Assembly: GCA_027575805.1 (NCBI GenBank)
Contig: JANBPU010000146.1
Span: 1 to 41,981, forward strand
Source of the DNA: Mycoemilia scoparia
Lineage: Eukaryota > Kickxellomycota > Kickxellomycetes > Kickxellales > Kickxellaceae
Length of the DNA: 41,981 nucleotides
Direction of reading: 5' to 3'
Of this stretch, positions 41,011-41,981 are shown piece after piece. The stretch's first letter is position 1, and each line of letters begins with the position of its first letter. The notes beneath the pieces are model-generated. The model did not search any database. It worked only from the letters and a program-made list of their open reading frames with translations, and was not told the DNA's origin. Position numbers and translations under genes: made by a program.

Positions 41011-41981
41011 ATGAAGGTTAGCCTTTTAGCTTGTTTACTAGCCGTGGCATTAGTATCGGCAAGCCCCGTGATAGATATAGTGCACAAGGATGTTCTAAAA
41101 GACCACTCGTTTTGGCCCTTTCACATCAACATCAAAGGTGATGTTAAGCATATAGCAGACATTGTGATTGATAGGCTAAATTGGAATCTCGATGCTTCAA
41201 CCCGGAACTATATCATTCAAAGAATATCTCAAATTGCAAAGCAAAAAGGTATACCAAAGGATGTCGACCCAATTGAATACTATAGTTTGTTAGCTATCGA
41301 GAGTTTGCTTGGACACGAAAACATAGTTGCAGATCTAAGTGGTATTACTTCGGAAAGACATGAGCCACAATCATCATCATCGTCAATAAGTCAGGTTGCA
41401 AAGGTCGGTGGAGAAATGATAACGACAGGACAAGGTTCGAAACCAGTTGACTTGGAACAAAAAGAAGAGGGGAATATAAGTGGAAGTGTGAAAGATGGGT
41501 TCATATCGCCATCCAATGAGGTGCAAATGGATGAAGTGTCAATTTCATATACTCAAGAGGATCCTAAGGAACTCTCAGAATCATCTACACAAGGCACTCA
41601 TGCTGTCAATCCAGAACCCCCAGTTCTAGAAGAGGCTGTTGTAGAGCCTGAACCTGCCAGTCAGGAAGGACTTATAGAAATATCAGAACCTGCTGTTCAA
41701 GAAACCCCAGTTGAAGAACCAGAACCTGTTGTTGATGTAACTCCAGTGGAAGAACCAGAGCCTGTTGTTGATGTAACTCCAGTGGAAGAACCAGAGCCTG
41801 TTGTTGATGTAACCCCAGTGGAAGAGCCAGAACCTGCTGTTCAAGAAACCCCAGTTGAAGAACCAGAGCCTGTTGTTGATGTAACTCCAGTGGAAGAACC
41901 AGAGCCTGTTGTTGATGTAACTCCAGTGGAAGAACCAGAGCCTGCTATTGATGTAACTCCAGTGGAAGAACCAGAGCCTGT
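41011..41981 (+). CDS. Secreted acidic protein B, paralogue of protein A (3' truncated by window end)
   Basis: The frame starts at ATG 41011 and stays open to the window edge (323 codons plus two bases). It has a signal peptide ([17 protein letters not shown], cleavage about residue 18) and, at 32-99, the same 68-residue domain as protein [15 protein letters not shown]...NWNLD...NYI...IPKDVDP. An ungapped by-eye alignment gives 30 identities in 68. A Ser/Glu-rich linker leads into a tandem array of a 12-residue unit, [12 protein letters not shown] with the variant [12 protein letters not shown]. The array is encoded by 36-bp repeats from 41692 and still running at the window end (eight complete units visible). 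The PEP-rich tail suggests an extended, negatively charged spacer of a secreted or wall protein. Function unknown. Confidence 0.82.
   Translation, partial: MKVSLLACLLAVALVSASPVIDIVHKDVLKDHSFWPFHINIKGDVKHIADIVIDRLNWNLDASTRNYIIQRISQIAKQKGIPKDVDPIEYYSLLAIESLLGHENIVADLSGITSERHEPQSSSSSISQVAKVGGEMITTGQGSKPVDLEQKEEGNISGSVKDGFISPSNEVQMDEVSISYTQEDPKELSESSTQGTHAVNPEPPVLEEAVVEPEPASQEGLIEISEPAVQETPVEEPEPVVDVTPVEEPEPVVDVTPVEEPEPVVDVTPVEEPEPAVQETPVEEPEPVVDVTPVEEPEPVVDVTPVEEPEPAIDVTPVEEPEP
41692..41981 (+). repeat. 36-bp in-frame tandem repeat array in secreted protein B
   Basis: Eight complete 36-bp units (41692-41979) plus two bases of a ninth at the window edge. Units 2, 3, 6 and 7 are identical by eye (GTTGTTGATGTAACTCCAGT followed by GGAAGAACCAGAGCCT). 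Units 1 and 5 are the GCTGTTCAAGAAACC variant, so the order 1-4 is echoed from unit 5 on, suggesting a larger duplicated block. The array keeps the reading frame throughout. Confidence 0.92.

Noticed and set aside
40752..41021. 89-codon plus-strand frame overlapping the start of secreted protein B
   Set aside because: Out of frame with the protein that has a signal peptide and a paralogous domain; no features of its own.

Overview
The window is nuclear DNA of a fungus, most likely an early-diverging one (Mucoromycota or Zoopagomycota grade; I cannot place it further). Fungal signs are a GT15 (KRE2/KTR) alpha-mannosyltransferase, a SNF5 with a C-terminal GATA-like zinc finger, and a free GluRS not fused to ProRS. 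The non-coding DNA is very AT-rich and many genes have short GT-AG introns. The spliceosome-related genes (DDX42, SF3B6 and CCDC174 homologues, plus a CCDC130/SAF4 relic) indicate a rich spliceosome unlike that of budding yeasts.

Layout of the housekeeping part (1-29.6 kb): 3' end of a VPS37-like ESCRT-I gene (+); SNF5 (-); a CCDC174 homologue (-, six exons) head-to-head with NSA2 (+); ribosomal protein uL2/RPL8 (+); DDX42 (-) head-to-head with cytosolic GluRS (+); TIM8 (-) head-to-head with SPT3 (+); a two-exon gene for a 73-residue single-pass membrane protein (+); mitochondrial SSB (-); a GT15 mannosyltransferase (+); SF3B6/p14 (+); and the AP-3 mu subunit (-, 11 exons). Exon joins were worked out by hand from reading frame, GT/AG sites and family fit. 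In NSA2 and SPT3 the first coding exon is only the ATG.

Accessory part (29.6-42 kb): about 2 kb of decayed-looking DNA; a 1251-residue intronless, degenerate ClpB/Hsp104-like protein that has lost Walker B, sensor, arginine-finger and pore-loop residues; two paralogous secreted proteins with a shared 68-residue domain of no family known to me and acidic repetitive tails, the second running off the window end within a 36-bp tandem repeat; and between them a pseudogene of a CCDC130/SAF4 (CWC16 family) splicing factor with an in-frame stop at a conserved tryptophan.

A dispersed family of about 90-125 bp elements with roughly 25-bp terminal inverted repeats occurs six times, in both orientations, often just downstream of genes. 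It looks like a MITE. The strongest novelty candidates are the pseudo-Hsp104, the secreted pair and this MITE family. The genes do not form an operon-like system. The loosest common theme is nuclear gene expression: chromatin remodelling, SAGA, splicing and ribosome assembly.
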